Assembly (NCBI RefSeq): GCF_030053155.1
Contig: NZ_CP125640.1
Span: forward strand, 2,679,501 to 2,743,500
Length of the DNA stretch: 64,000 bases
Direction: 5' to 3'
DNA from: Rhizobium sp. BT03
GTDB taxonomy: Bacteria; Pseudomonadota; Alphaproteobacteria; Rhizobiales; Rhizobiaceae
The notes beneath the pieces are model-generated. The model saw only the letters and a list, made by a program, of their open reading frames with translations, was not told the origin of the DNA and ran no database searches. Shown in pieces: positions 55,332 through 64,000 of this stretch (positions are counted from its first letter, which is position 1; each line of letters begins with the position of its first letter). Made by a program: the position numbers and the translations under genes.

Positions 55332-56276
55332 ATGGCGCAGCACGCCCTGGCGCGCGAGCGGCTTTTTGCGCTCCGCGAAACCATCGCCAGATTGGAGGGG
55401 AAGCCCGCGCCGGCGCTTGCGGCAGCGGAGCGGGAAGCCCTGGCGGACGGAGGCAAGGCACCGCGGAGACCCAGTCTGCCGCCCCTGGCGTTCGGGGTGG
55501 AATGTCTTGACGAGGCGCTGGAAGGCGGCCTGCCGCTCGATGCGATCACCGAATTCCGCTCCGCTCTGTCGCGTGATGCCGGTGCGGCAAGTGGGCTGGC
55601 GCTGGCTGTCGCCGCGCGGCTGCAGAGCCAGGAGGCGGATGCCGGCAGGCTTTCCCCGTTGCTCTGGATCGGCGATGCTGTCGGCACGCTGGAAGCCGGC
55701 CGTCCCTATGTCCCCGGGCTGCGGGATTTCGGGCTGAGCCCGGAGCGGTTTTTCCATGCGGCGCCGCGCAAGCTGGACGAGGCGCTCTGGCTGGTGGAGA
55801 CCGCGGTGGAAAGCGCGGCCTTCTCGGCCGTCATTTTCGAAGTGCGAGGCAATCCCGCCCATTTCGGCCTGACCGAAAGCCGCAGGCTCAGTCTCAGGGC
55901 GCGTGCTGCCCGCCGTCCACTCTTTCTTGTCCGCCAGGCCGGGGAAGAAGAGGCAAGCAGTGCGGCCTTCCGTCTGCATGTCGAACCGGCTCCATCCGGT
56001 CTGCGGCCGTTGCCGGACGGGTCGAAGCTTTCCGGCAGCATCGGCAATCCGATTTTCCGTCTCACGCTGGAGAAGGGCCGCAATCCGGCCCCGCTCTGCT
56101 TTTTTCTGGAGTGGAACCCCCATGAACGCGAATTTCTCCCTGTCGCCGAGCCAAACCTCGTTCGTCCTCCAGGCGAGCAGTCAGCGCATTCTGGCGCTCA
56201 GCTTTCCGCATCTGCCAACGGACCGCATCGCCCGCAGGCGATGGGGGCTCTCCTGGCGTTCGAAAGGGCGTCCTGA
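55332..56276 (+). CDS. imuA: SOS mutagenesis protein ImuA
   Basis: A 314-residue RecA-like accessory protein of the imuA-imuB-dnaE2 translesion synthesis cassette. Landmarks are RERLFALRETIARLEG, the GLPLDAITEFRSALSRDAGAASGLAL segment in the position of a RecA Walker A loop (without a clean P-loop), PLLWIGDA and ERFFHAAP. ATG 55332 is chosen, just after the LexA box. Its last 155 bases overlap imuB in another frame, an unusually large overlap; its final 50 residues are low-complexity and may be non-essential. Confidence 0.88.
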   Translation: MAQHALARERLFALRETIARLEGKPAPALAAAEREALADGGKAPRRPSLPPLAFGVECLDEALEGGLPLDAITEFRSALSRDAGAASGLALAVAARLQSQEADAGRLSPLLWIGDAVGTLEAGRPYVPGLRDFGLSPERFFHAAPRKLDEALWLVETAVESAAFSAVIFEVRGNPAHFGLTESRRLSLRARAARRPLFLVRQAGEEEASSAAFRLHVEPAPSGLRPLPDGSKLSGSIGNPIFRLTLEKGRNPAPLCFFLEWNPHEREFLPVAEPNLVRPPGEQSAHSGAQLSASANGPHRPQAMGALLAFERAS

Positions 56277-57732
56277 GTCGCCGCCTATCGTCTGTTCCGG
56301 CAAGCTCAACAATGCCATGCGGCTGACGGCGCTGGACGAATTGGCCGAGAGGCTGGGGCTGAAAAAGGAGCAGGGCGTTGCCGAAGCGCGTGCCATGTAC
56401 CCAACGCTCGAGGTCGCGGAAGAGGATCCGGCGGCCGACCGCCGGTTGCTGGAGGCCATTGCCGACTGGTGCGACCGTTATACGCCGCTGGTGGCGTTCG
56501 ACGGCAAGGAGGGGCTGTTTCTCGACATTAGCGGCTGCGCCCATCTCTTCGGCGGGGAAAAGGCGCTTCTCAAGGATGTGCTGTCGCGGCTTTTTCATAT
56601 GGGGATCGATGCACGCGGCGCCATCTCATCCTCACCGGGCCTTTCCTGGGCCGCGTCGCGCTTCGGGCAGGGCGGGGTGATAGAGGACGAGGAGACGGAG
56701 CATGTGCTGATGTCCTTGCCGGTGGCAGCCTTGCGGCTGGAAGGACAAACCGTCGATGCGCTGAAGAAACTCGGCCTGAAATATGTCGGCGACGTCATCG
56801 ATGCACCGCGCGCGCCGCTGACCCGCCGGTTCGGCCCGGGACTGCTTCTGCGTCTCGACCAGGCGCTGGGACGCGAGGAGGAGCCGGTCTCGCCGCGGCG
56901 TCCGGTCGCCAGCCTCTCGGCCGAAAGCCGCCTGATCGAGCCCATCGGGACGGAAGAACAGATCCTTGCCGTCACCCGGCAGGTCGCCATGTCGCTGCAG
57001 CCGTCGCTGGAGGCGCGGGGGATCGGTGGAAGGGTGTTCGAACTGGTGCTGTTCCGCGTCGACGGCAGGGTCTTTCGTATCTCCGTCGGCGCTTCGCAGC
57101 CGCTTCGCGAACCAAAATTCATTACCAGGCTTTTTTCCGAGCGATTGCAGGCGGTCCATGACGATCTCGATGCCGGCTATGGTTTCGAAATCCTGCGGTT
57201 GAATGTGTTGCGGCACGATCCTTTCAATGAGGCCCAGGCGGATTTCGAGGGCGACCGCCAGGGAGAGATCTCGCTTTCGGCCTTCGTCGACCGGGTCTCG
57301 GCCCGGCTGGGCGCGGATTGCCTGCACAGCTTCCAGCTCCGCGAGAGCCATGTGCCGGAACGCGCCGTCATCAGCGTTCCTGTGATGGATGGTCTTCCCA
57401 GGCGGAAAGCGGCGCAGGACATCCAGCTTCCTTTCCGCCAAGAGCGCCCGCTACGGCTCTTCGCCACGCCGGAGCCGGTCGAGATCATGCTTGCCGAAGT
57501 GCCCGATGGTCCGCCGCAGATTTTCCGCTGGCGGCGCATGCAGCATCAGGTGGCAAGAAGCGAAGGGCCGGAACGGATCGCCATGGAATGGTGGATCGAT
57601 GGGGATGACGCCGAGGCGCGCGACTATTTCCGCATCGAGGACGAGAGCGGACATCGCTTCTGGATCTATCGTCGCGGTTTTTACGGCCGGGAACTCGATC
57701 CTCGCTGGTTCATGCACGGTGTGTTTGCATGA
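56122..57732 (+). CDS. imuB: SOS mutagenesis Y-family protein ImuB
   Basis: A 536-residue Y-family polymerase-like protein that links DnaE2 to the beta clamp. The palm begins [13 protein letters not shown], where the usual catalytic Asp is absent, consistent with ImuB being catalytically inactive. Then [44 protein letters not shown], and a C-terminal extension with the clamp-binding-like [12 protein letters not shown] 56122 is chosen because the palm starts within 23 residues of it. It overlaps imuA by 155 bp and dnaE2 by four bases (ATGA). Confidence 0.9.
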   Translation: MNANFSLSPSQTSFVLQASSQRILALSFPHLPTDRIARRRWGLSWRSKGRPESPPIVCSGKLNNAMRLTALDELAERLGLKKEQGVAEARAMYPTLEVAEEDPAADRRLLEAIADWCDRYTPLVAFDGKEGLFLDISGCAHLFGGEKALLKDVLSRLFHMGIDARGAISSSPGLSWAASRFGQGGVIEDEETEHVLMSLPVAALRLEGQTVDALKKLGLKYVGDVIDAPRAPLTRRFGPGLLLRLDQALGREEEPVSPRRPVASLSAESRLIEPIGTEEQILAVTRQVAMSLQPSLEARGIGGRVFELVLFRVDGRVFRISVGASQPLREPKFITRLFSERLQAVHDDLDAGYGFEILRLNVLRHDPFNEAQADFEGDRQGEISLSAFVDRVSARLGADCLHSFQLRESHVPERAVISVPVMDGLPRRKAAQDIQLPFRQERPLRLFATPEPVEIMLAEVPDGPPQIFRWRRMQHQVARSEGPERIAMEWWIDGDDAEARDYFRIEDESGHRFWIYRRGFYGRELDPRWFMHGVFA

Positions 57733-60700
57733 CGAGCGGGTCGGCATTTTTCGAGATCGGCGTGAGAACGAATTTTTCGTTTCTCGAAGGCGCCTCCAGT
57801 CCTGAGGAAATGGTCGTGCAGGCCGCTCATCTCCGGCTCGGCGGTCTCGGCATTGCGGACCGGAATTCGGTTGCCGGCGTGGTCAGGGCGCATGCGCAGG
57901 CGCTGCAGCTCGAGGAGAGATACAGGAACAGAGATGTGATCATCGCTCAGGCGGAGAAGGAAGGGAAACGGGAAGAGATTTTCGATCCCATCCGGGTTCA
58001 GCCGGGCGCCCGTCTGGTCTTTTCAGATGATACGCCGGATATCCTTGCCTACCCCCGCAATCGGCGGGGCTGGGCAAATCTCTGCCGGCTTCTCAGCGCC
58101 GGCAATCTGAAGGAAGAAGCGGTCAAGGGAAGCTGCCTCCTGACGGAAGCGGAGCTGATGGAATGGGGAGACGAGATGATGCTCGCGCTCGTTCCCGATC
58201 GCACCCTTGTCGATCATCAGGGGGGCCAGTCGGCGCTGGAAGATTATCTGGAACGGTTTCGCAGACGATTCCGCAAGGATTTTTTTATAGCGCTGGCGCC
58301 AGCCTATGACGGCCGCGACCGGCAGGTCTTTGCGGTGCTTGCCATGCTTGCGGCGCGAAACCGCGTGCCGCTGATTGCGACCAACCAGCCGCTTTATCAT
58401 CATCCCGAACGCCGGCCGCTTTCGGATGTGGTGATCGCGATCCGGGAGCATGTGGAGATCGCGCAAGCCGGATTCCTGCTGGCGCCGAATGCCGAGCGCT
58501 ACCTCAAGGATTCACGTGAAATGGTCCGGATCTTCCGGGACTATCCTGGTGCGATCGACAATAGTCAGGCCTTCTTCGATAAGCTGACCTTTTCGCTGAA
58601 GGAGTTGGAGCATAATTATCCGCCTGAAAACGATCCCGGCGAAACGCCGCAGCAGACGCTCGAGAGGTTGACGAGGGCGGGAGCGGCAAGGCGCTATCCC
58701 GCGGGCGTGCCGCTCAAGGTGTCAAACCAGATCGAATATGAACTGAAGCTCATAGGCGACAAGAACTATGCTTCCTACTTTCTGACGGTTTACAGGATCA
58801 TCCAGCACGCCCGTTACGAGCTCAAGGTCTTGTGTCAGGGACGCGGCTCGGCGGCAAATTCGGTCATCTGCTATTGCCTCGAAATTACGGAAGTCGATCC
58901 TCAAAAGAGCACGCTGCTGTTCGACCGTTTCATTTCGATGGACCGCGACGAGCCACCGGATATCGATGTCGACTTCGAGCATGATCGGCGCGAAGAAGTC
59001 ATCCAGTTCATCTACAGAACCTACAAAAGAGAACATGCCGGGCTGACGGCAGGGGTGACCACCTACCGGACCCGTTCGGCCGGCCGCGAGGTCGCCAAGG
59101 CCTTCGGACTGTCGGAGGATGTCCAGTCGGCGATCAGCAGCCTCGTCTGGGGCTGGTCGGAGGACAATCTCTCCGAGCGGGATGCCAAGGCGGCCGGCCT
59201 CGACATCAAGGATCCGGTCACCAGGAACGTGCTGAAATATGCCTCCGAGCTTCTCGGCTTCCCGCGCCACCTCACCCAGCATGTCGGCGGCTTCGTCATC
59301 ACGCGGGACCGGCTCGACGAGGTCGTGCCGATCATGAAGACGGCGATGCCGGATCGCTACATGATCGAATGGGACAAGGACGACCTCGACAACGTCAAGA
59401 TCCTCAAGGTGGATGTGCTGGCGCTCGGCATGCTGACCTGCCTGCGGAAGGCGTTTTCGCTGCTTGAACTGCATTATGATGTCAAGAAGACGCTCGCAGA
59501 TCTCGGCAACAGGGAGCATGGGGACGAAGGCAGGCCGGTTTACGAGATGATGGGCCGGGCCGATACGCTTGGCGTTTTCCAGATCGAGAGCCGGGCGCAG
59601 ATGAGCATGCTGCCGCGCCTCAAGCCGAAGCTATTCTACGACCTCGTCATCGAGGTGGCGATCGTCCGGCCGGGACCGATCCAGGGCGATATGGTGCATC
59701 CCTATCTGAAGCGCCGGGAGCAGCGGGCCAGGAACATTCCGATCGAATATCCGAGCGAGGAGCTGAAAGCGGTTCTGGAAAGAACCCTCGGCGTGCCGCT
59801 GTTTCAGGAACAGGCGATGCAGATTGCCATCACCGCTGCAGGCTTTGCGCCTGCGGAAGCCGACAAGCTTCGCAGGGCGATGGCGACATTCAAGCGAACC
59901 GGCACGATCGGCAATTTCGAGACGCGGTTCATCGAGGGAATGGCCTCAAAGGGGTATGCCCGGGAATTCGCGCAGCAATGTTTCAACCAGATCAAAGGCT
60001 TCGGGGAATATGGCTTTCCTGAAAGCCATGCCGCCTCCTTTGCGCTGCTCGTCTATGCCTCCTCATGGCTCAAGGCCTATTATCCCGACGTCTTCTGCGC
60101 GGCGATGCTGAATTCCCAGCCCATGGGGTTTTATGCGCCGGCGCAGCTGGTGCGGGATGCACGCGAGCACGGAGTAAAAATCCTACCGGTCGACATCAAC
60201 GAATCCGACTGGGATTGCGATCTGGAAGAGGCCGGTTTCGATCCGAATGCCGTCGATTTCCGCCACCGTGAGATGCGCGGGATCATCAGGGCTCGGCACG
60301 CGGTGCGGCTCGGCTTCCGGCAGATCAAGGGTGTCTCGGATAAGGAGATGGAGCTGCTCGTCAAACATCGAGGCAGAGGCTACGGTTCCGTTCGGGATCT
60401 CTGGCTGCGGTCCGGCCTGCAGAAATCCGTCATCGAGCGGCTGGCGGATGCGGATGCGTTCCAATCCCTGAGGCTCTCACGACGCGACGCGCTCTGGGCG
60501 GTGCGGGCCTTGGATGTGAAGAGCGCGGCCGAGGAGCTGCCGCTTTTCGAGCAGGCCCGTCATGTCGATCTCCAGGCCGAGCCGGCAACGAAGCTGCCGG
60601 AAATGCTGCCGGGAGAGCAGGTCATCGAGGACTATCGTTATCTCTCGCTGTCGCTGAAGGCGCATCCGGTCTCCTTCCTGCGTGAGGAATTGCGGCATGC

Positions 60701-61193
60701 GGGTGTGACGCGCAATGTCGATCTGTTGACGGTTGCAAACGGGCGTAGGGTGACGATCGCCGGCCTTGTGCTGGTGCGCCAGCGGCCGGGGTCGGCCAAA
60801 GGTGTGATCTTCATGACGCTGGAGGATGAGACCGGCGTCGCCAATGCGATCGTCTGGCCGAAAATCTTCGACACATACCGCTCGGTCGTGATGGGCGCCC
60901 GGCTGGTGAAAATCCGCGGCAGGCTGCAAAGCCAGAGCGGCGTGATCCATACCGTCGTCGAGCATATCGAGGATATGACGCCGGCGCTCGGCATCCTCCA
61001 ACGCGAGGCCCGGCGTTTCGGCGTCTGCGAGCGGGCAGACGAGGTGCTGAGTCCAGGTGCCGATCAGAGGCAGAAAAAGCTTGCCCATGCGCAGGAGAAA
61101 GCGGAGCTGGAAAAACGGATGGCGGCCATAGGCCGCAATTCCGGCGCCGCGGAAACCGCCGAGGTGATGCCGCGCGGACGCAACTTCCATTAA
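57729..61193 (+). CDS. dnaE2: Error-prone DNA polymerase DnaE2 (ImuC)
   Basis: Catalytic alpha-type polymerase of the SOS mutasome. The 1154-residue protein has an N-terminal PHP domain ([30 protein letters not shown]), the palm and fingers with [19 protein letters not shown] and [21 protein letters not shown] (catalytic aspartates), [19 protein letters not shown], and a C-terminal OB domain ([29 protein letters not shown] landmark). It starts inside the imuB stop. Shorter than DnaE1 and with the DnaE2 RAQMSML pattern. A TTCACGTGAA core inside it is a weak parS-like match. Confidence 0.95.
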   Translation: MTSGSAFFEIGVRTNFSFLEGASSPEEMVVQAAHLRLGGLGIADRNSVAGVVRAHAQALQLEERYRNRDVIIAQAEKEGKREEIFDPIRVQPGARLVFSDDTPDILAYPRNRRGWANLCRLLSAGNLKEEAVKGSCLLTEAELMEWGDEMMLALVPDRTLVDHQGGQSALEDYLERFRRRFRKDFFIALAPAYDGRDRQVFAVLAMLAARNRVPLIATNQPLYHHPERRPLSDVVIAIREHVEIAQAGFLLAPNAERYLKDSREMVRIFRDYPGAIDNSQAFFDKLTFSLKELEHNYPPENDPGETPQQTLERLTRAGAARRYPAGVPLKVSNQIEYELKLIGDKNYASYFLTVYRIIQHARYELKVLCQGRGSAANSVICYCLEITEVDPQKSTLLFDRFISMDRDEPPDIDVDFEHDRREEVIQFIYRTYKREHAGLTAGVTTYRTRSAGREVAKAFGLSEDVQSAISSLVWGWSEDNLSERDAKAAGLDIKDPVTRNVLKYASELLGFPRHLTQHVGGFVITRDRLDEVVPIMKTAMPDRYMIEWDKDDLDNVKILKVDVLALGMLTCLRKAFSLLELHYDVKKTLADLGNREHGDEGRPVYEMMGRADTLGVFQIESRAQMSMLPRLKPKLFYDLVIEVAIVRPGPIQGDMVHPYLKRREQRARNIPIEYPSEELKAVLERTLGVPLFQEQAMQIAITAAGFAPAEADKLRRAMATFKRTGTIGNFETRFIEGMASKGYAREFAQQCFNQIKGFGEYGFPESHAASFALLVYASSWLKAYYPDVFCAAMLNSQPMGFYAPAQLVRDAREHGVKILPVDINESDWDCDLEEAGFDPNAVDFRHREMRGIIRARHAVRLGFRQIKGVSDKEMELLVKHRGRGYGSVRDLWLRSGLQKSVIERLADADAFQSLRLSRRDALWAVRALDVKSAAEELPLFEQARHVDLQAEPATKLPEMLPGEQVIEDYRYLSLSLKAHPVSFLREELRHAGVTRNVDLLTVANGRRVTIAGLVLVRQRPGSAKGVIFMTLEDETGVANAIVWPKIFDTYRSVVMGARLVKIRGRLQSQSGVIHTVVEHIEDMTPALGILQREARRFGVCERADEVLSPGADQRQKKLAHAQEKAELEKRMAAIGRNSGAAETAEVMPRGRNFH

Positions 61194-61401
61194 AATGCGC
61201 CGCAGCGATCGGGATCGTCCAGCCCCTTTGCGTTGCCTCATGGCGTCATCATCCTGGAAGCACTGCATAATCTCGGACGATATGCATCGGCTTGCCATTC
61301 GGACACCGCGTCCGATGAAGCGGGGCTCGAATTTTTTCTTGACAGCCACCATCTTCTTTAGCAGAAAACACGATAGTCAGTGTCATGTTTGGAATGAAGA
61401 C

Positions 61402-61713
61402 GTGCTTGTCTGCAGCTGCAATTATATAACCGACAAGGAAATCCGGGAGGTTATCACCAACCTTCTCGATGAGGACTGTTGGCAGCTTATCGTGCCGGCG
61501 AAGGTCTACCACGCTATGGAAAAACGCGGCCGCTGCTGCGGCTGTTTCCCCAACGTCGTCGACATCATTATCCAGACGACCGAGGAATATCACGCCCGTC
61601 GCCACTCGACGGAGACCGAAATATTTGATTTCATGTCCCGCTTGAAACAGTTCCATGAGGAAAACAGGAGAGCGGACATTGAAAGGCGACAAAAAAGTCA
61701 TCGAGCGGCTTAA
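61402..61713 (+). CDS. Bfd-like (2Fe-2S)-binding protein
   Basis: A 103-residue protein with the bacterioferritin-associated ferredoxin domain: cysteines C4 and C6 (VCSCN) and C45/C46 and C48 (RCCGC), spaced to bind a [2Fe-2S] cluster. In other bacteria Bfd reduces iron in bacterioferritin to release it. GTG 61402 is chosen because the cluster motif starts there; longer upstream frames have no family support. The C-terminal 50 residues ([23 protein letters not shown]) extend beyond E. coli Bfd. It overlaps bfr by 35 bp. A TTGACA at 61339 may be the promoter -35. Confidence 0.8.
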   Translation: MLVCSCNYITDKEIREVITNLLDEDCWQLIVPAKVYHAMEKRGRCCGCFPNVVDIIIQTTEEYHARRHSTETEIFDFMSRLKQFHEENRRADIERRQKSHRAA

Positions 61714-62164
61714 CGAGGCGTTGTTCCTCGAGCTCGGGGCGGTCAATCAATACTGGGTTCATTATCGTCTTCTTGAGGACTGGGGTTACACCAAGCTCGC
61801 CAAGAAGGAGCGCGCCGAATCGATCGAAGAGATGCACCATGCCGACCGGCTTGTTGCACGCATCATTTTCCTTGAAGGCCATCCCAATCTGCAGACCCTT
61901 GCGCCTTTGCGCATCGGCCAGAACGTCAAGGAAGTGCTGGAAGCCGATCTTGCCGGCGAATACGACGCCCGCGCGGCCTATAAGAAGTCGCGCGATATCT
62001 GTTACGAAGCCGGCGATTACGTTTCCATGAAGCTCTTCGAAGAGCTGCTGATGGACGAGGAAGGCCATATCGACTTCCTCGAAACGCAGCTCGAGCTGCT
62101 CGGGAAGATCGGCGAGAGCAAATACGGCCAGCTCAACGCCGACTCCGCCGACGAAGCCGAATAA
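61679..62164 (+). CDS. bfr: Bacterioferritin
   Basis: Haem-binding 24-mer iron store. The 161-residue protein has [20 protein letters not shown], the haem-ligand methionine at M52 (EEMHHADR), ferroxidase ligands E18, E51, H54, and the later [11 protein letters not shown]. The TTG at 61679 gives the normal MKGDKK start with CAGGAGAG upstream; the frame extends to 61655 without support. It overlaps the Bfd-like gene by 35 bp, so the iron release and storage partners are co-expressed. A G.U-containing hairpin follows at 62174-62203. Confidence 0.93.
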   Translation: MKGDKKVIERLNEALFLELGAVNQYWVHYRLLEDWGYTKLAKKERAESIEEMHHADRLVARIIFLEGHPNLQTLAPLRIGQNVKEVLEADLAGEYDARAAYKKSRDICYEAGDYVSMKLFEELLMDEEGHIDFLETQLELLGKIGESKYGQLNADSADEAE

Positions 62165-62173
62165 GATTCGAAC

Positions 62174-62203
62174 GAAGATCGGCTGCTTAGGCGGCCGGTC
62201 TTC
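62174..62203 (+). terminator. Hairpin after bfr
   Basis: GAAGATCGGCTGC and GCGGCCGGTCTTC pair over 13 positions with two G.U pairs around TTAG, no strong T-run. Confidence 0.55.
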
Positions 62204-62251
62204 CCACCCTATATTATTTCAGGCAATACCAATCCGATCATCCCGTATCGG

Positions 62252-62785
62252 TCAGTCTTCCGATTGCAGTGCCGCCAGATGCTGGAACTCGGCCACCACC
62301 TGGTCGTAGACGCTGCGCTTGAACGGGACGATCAGGCCCGGCAGCTCCTGCATCGGCTTCCATTCCCAGGAATCGAATTCCGGCTCGTGGCCGCCGGGCG
62401 GCGGGTTGATGGCGATCTCGCTGTCGCTGCCCTCGAAGCGGAAAGCGAACCAGCGCTGCGTCTGGCCGCGGAATTTTCCCTTCAATCCGATGCCGATCAG
62501 CGCCGGCGGCAGATCATAGTTGATCCAGTCTCTGGCTTCGGCAAGCAGGGTCACCGTCTTGATGCCGGTCTCCTCGTAGAGCTCGCGATAGGCGGCGTCC
62601 AACGGATCCTCGCCCTTGTCGATGCCGCCCTGCGGCATCTGCCAGAGCTGCGGCGAGCCGTCATATTCCGAATTGCCGTCGGGAATGCGCCGCCCGGCCC
62701 AGACGAGGCCATCGCGGTTCAGGATCATCACGCCGACGCAGGGGCGGTAGGGCAGGTCCTCGGCTTTTACGGTCGCCTGGCTCAT
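62252..62785 (-). CDS. rppH: RNA pyrophosphohydrolase RppH
   Basis: Nudix enzyme removing pyrophosphate from mRNA 5' ends to start decay. The 177-residue protein has [21 protein letters not shown] and the Nudix box [23 protein letters not shown] (residues 53-75, REUXEEXG intact), followed by WINYDLPP and the RWFAFRF segment typical of RppH/IalA. It follows the YibQ-like gene by 36 bp on the same strand. Confidence 0.93.
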   Translation of the reverse strand: MSQATVKAEDLPYRPCVGVMILNRDGLVWAGRRIPDGNSEYDGSPQLWQMPQGGIDKGEDPLDAAYRELYEETGIKTVTLLAEARDWINYDLPPALIGIGLKGKFRGQTQRWFAFRFEGSDSEIAINPPPGGHEPEFDSWEWKPMQELPGLIVPFKRSVYDQVVAEFQHLAALQSED

Positions 62786-62821
62786 CTTCTTCTCCGTTCA
62801 GGGATCTCTCCGAGACCGCTC

Positions 62822-64000
62822 TCAAGGGTTCCGGGGGTCGTTGGAAAGGGCGGCGACGCCGACGATCTCGATACCGCGCATCGCAGCCTCCTCGCTCCAT
62901 TTGGCGATGGCGTCGACGCTTTCGTCGAAAGCCGAGGCGACGCCGATCGCCTGGCCGTTCTTGCGGGCGATGCGCTCAAGCTCGTCGAGCTTCTTCAGAA
63001 CGGCGTTGATATCGAGCTGGCCATCGAGCTGCAGATCGGCGAAGGCGTAGGGCAGCTCGGTGCCCTTGGCGACATCAGCCGTCTTCGACTGCGCCGAGGT
63101 GCCGTCGTCGAGGAACAGCAGGCCGCGTTTGCCGATATCGCGCATGACAGGTTCCATGGCGGTGGAATCGGAGAGGAAACGGCCGCCGAGATAGTTCATG
63201 ATGCCGGTATAATTGGTGATTTCGCCCATCGCCTTGTGCAGGTTCTCGATGTTGCGGGCGACCGGTTTCGAGGTCAGCAGCGTCTCGGGACCCGGATCGT
63301 TCGCCGGGTAATCAAACGGCTCGAGCGGCACCTGCAGCAGGATCTCATGGCCGCCGCGGCGGGCCTCCTGCATCCAGCGCTGCAGGCTGTTGCCGCTTGC
63401 GGCAAAGGCAAAGGTGATTTCTTCAGGCAATTCGGCAATGGCGCGCTGCGTCCCGGTCTGGCTGAGGCCGAGACCGCTGACGACGATGGCGATGCGGACG
63501 CCGCGCGCGCCGGATGCGGGGCGGGCATATTGATCCATCGGGCGTCGGCCGTCGGGACCGACGATCGGCAGCCTGCCGAAAGGCGTTTCCTCAAGCAGCG
63601 CTTCATTCGGCTGGGCCGCCATGCGCGGATCCTGGCCGATCTGCATGGCATCGACCAGCACCGGCCCGCCGCCGTCGCGCGGGCGGGGGCTGTATTTGGT
63701 GACGACGGAGCCGTCGCCGGTGACCATCTGCTCGACGTTGGCGCCCGAGCGCGGTTCGGCGCGCGACATGCCGTCCGCCGCCTGGTTGGCGCTCGCCGGT
63801 GGCTGAGGGGTATTGGCAGATGGCGTTGCGGCCTGTTCGGCAGCTGGCTTGGTGCGTTCGAGCCCATCGCCGCGAAACGCCGTATAGAGAGAAAAGCCGC
63901 CTATGGCGAAAAGACAAAGACTGGCAGCGATACGGCCGAGGCGCAGAACACCCGGGCGCCGGCTGCCGGTTTTGCGGTTGCGGCCCAAAGGCGCATGCAG
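62822..64000 (-). CDS. Divergent polysaccharide deacetylase family protein, YibQ type (5' end outside window)
   Basis: Protein with a membrane helix near the N-terminus (RIAASLCLFAIGGFSLYTAF), a Pro/Ala-rich linker, and a C-terminal divergent polysaccharide deacetylase domain (RIAIVVSGLGLSQTGTQRAI, ILLQVPLEPFDYPANDPGP, GIMNYLGGRFLSD, LLFLDDGTSAQSKTADVA). The frame is open to the window edge; the TTG at 63988 is possible but rhizobial homologues usually start a few residues earlier, so the start is likely just outside. In other bacteria these genes lie near ctpA and envC-like cell-wall genes; here rppH follows. Confidence 0.85.
   Translation of the reverse strand: MHAPLGRNRKTGSRRPGVLRLGRIAASLCLFAIGGFSLYTAFRGDGLERTKPAAEQAATPSANTPQPPASANQAADGMSRAEPRSGANVEQMVTGDGSVVTKYSPRPRDGGGPVLVDAMQIGQDPRMAAQPNEALLEETPFGRLPIVGPDGRRPMDQYARPASGARGVRIAIVVSGLGLSQTGTQRAIAELPEEITFAFAASGNSLQRWMQEARRGGHEILLQVPLEPFDYPANDPGPETLLTSKPVARNIENLHKAMGEITNYTGIMNYLGGRFLSDSTAMEPVMRDIGKRGLLFLDDGTSAQSKTADVAKGTELPYAFADLQLDGQLDINAVLKKLDELERIARKNGQAIGVASAFDESVDAIAKWSEEAAMRGIEIVGVAALSNDPRNP

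Noticed and set aside
58509..58520. GATTCACGTGAA core in dnaE2, parS-like
   Set aside because: Only the central ten bases agree; the outer positions of the 16-bp site differ at four places.

Overview
This window is chromosomal DNA of an alphaproteobacterium of the Rhizobium etli / R. leguminosarum type. Three things point there: the gene order coaE-aroE-maf-ppsR next to hemE-hemJ-rho-mnmE-mnmG-rsmG-parA-parB, which is the arrangement around the chromosomal replication origin in rhizobia; alphaproteobacterial signatures (GAAC-N7-GAAC LexA box before imuA-imuB-dnaE2, GANTC sites in the origin, a TrcR/DUF1013 cell-cycle regulator, a ~1600-residue NAD-glutamate dehydrogenase); and short palindromic intergenic repeats. 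I see no insertion sequence, prophage, integrase, CRISPR array, tRNA or rRNA. It is mostly core genome.

Region 1 (1-13 kb) is the origin and segregation locus. Leftward genes coaE, aroE, maf and ppsR diverge from rightward hemE across a 400-bp region with DnaA boxes and GANTC sites (predicted oriC). parA and parB follow, and ParB-binding parS-like palindromes lie at 1.4, 7.7 and 9.7 kb, with a fourth at 49.7 kb. Leftward leuS-lptE-holA serve translation, outer-membrane LPS assembly and the replicase clamp loader.

Region 2 (16-31 kb) holds yggS, two acyl-CoA synthetases (prpE-like and acsA) flanking an orphan flagellin and trcR, then an SDHAF4-like assembly factor, htpX, rsmB, a heparinase II/III-like protein and purH. 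Region 3 (30-41.9 kb) has an MFS permease downstream of the giant NAD-GDH, pyridoxal kinase, beta-carbonic anhydrase, a GGDEF protein, a lytic transglycosylase and asd. Just upstream of asd is a 39-codon reading frame whose C-terminus is almost entirely Lys and Thr codons. As Lys and Thr are end products of the Asd pathway, this is a candidate attenuation leader and the most novel signal I found.

Region 4 (42-49.7 kb) contains an alkaline phosphatase behind a Pho box, an array of four intergenic hairpins, a three-gene export-type ABC cassette (Tat-exported CxxC protein, ATPase, FtsX-like permease with a 10-His loop) that may handle a metal such as zinc, an MFS symporter with a ~190-residue insertion, and a PAP2 phosphatase. 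Region 5 (49.7-64 kb) has leuB and leuD separated by an opposing serine dehydratase-like gene, several small or poorly known genes, the SOS mutagenesis cassette imuA-imuB-dnaE2, a Bfd-like ferredoxin overlapping bacterioferritin, rppH, and the start-truncated gene of a YibQ-type divergent polysaccharide deacetylase.
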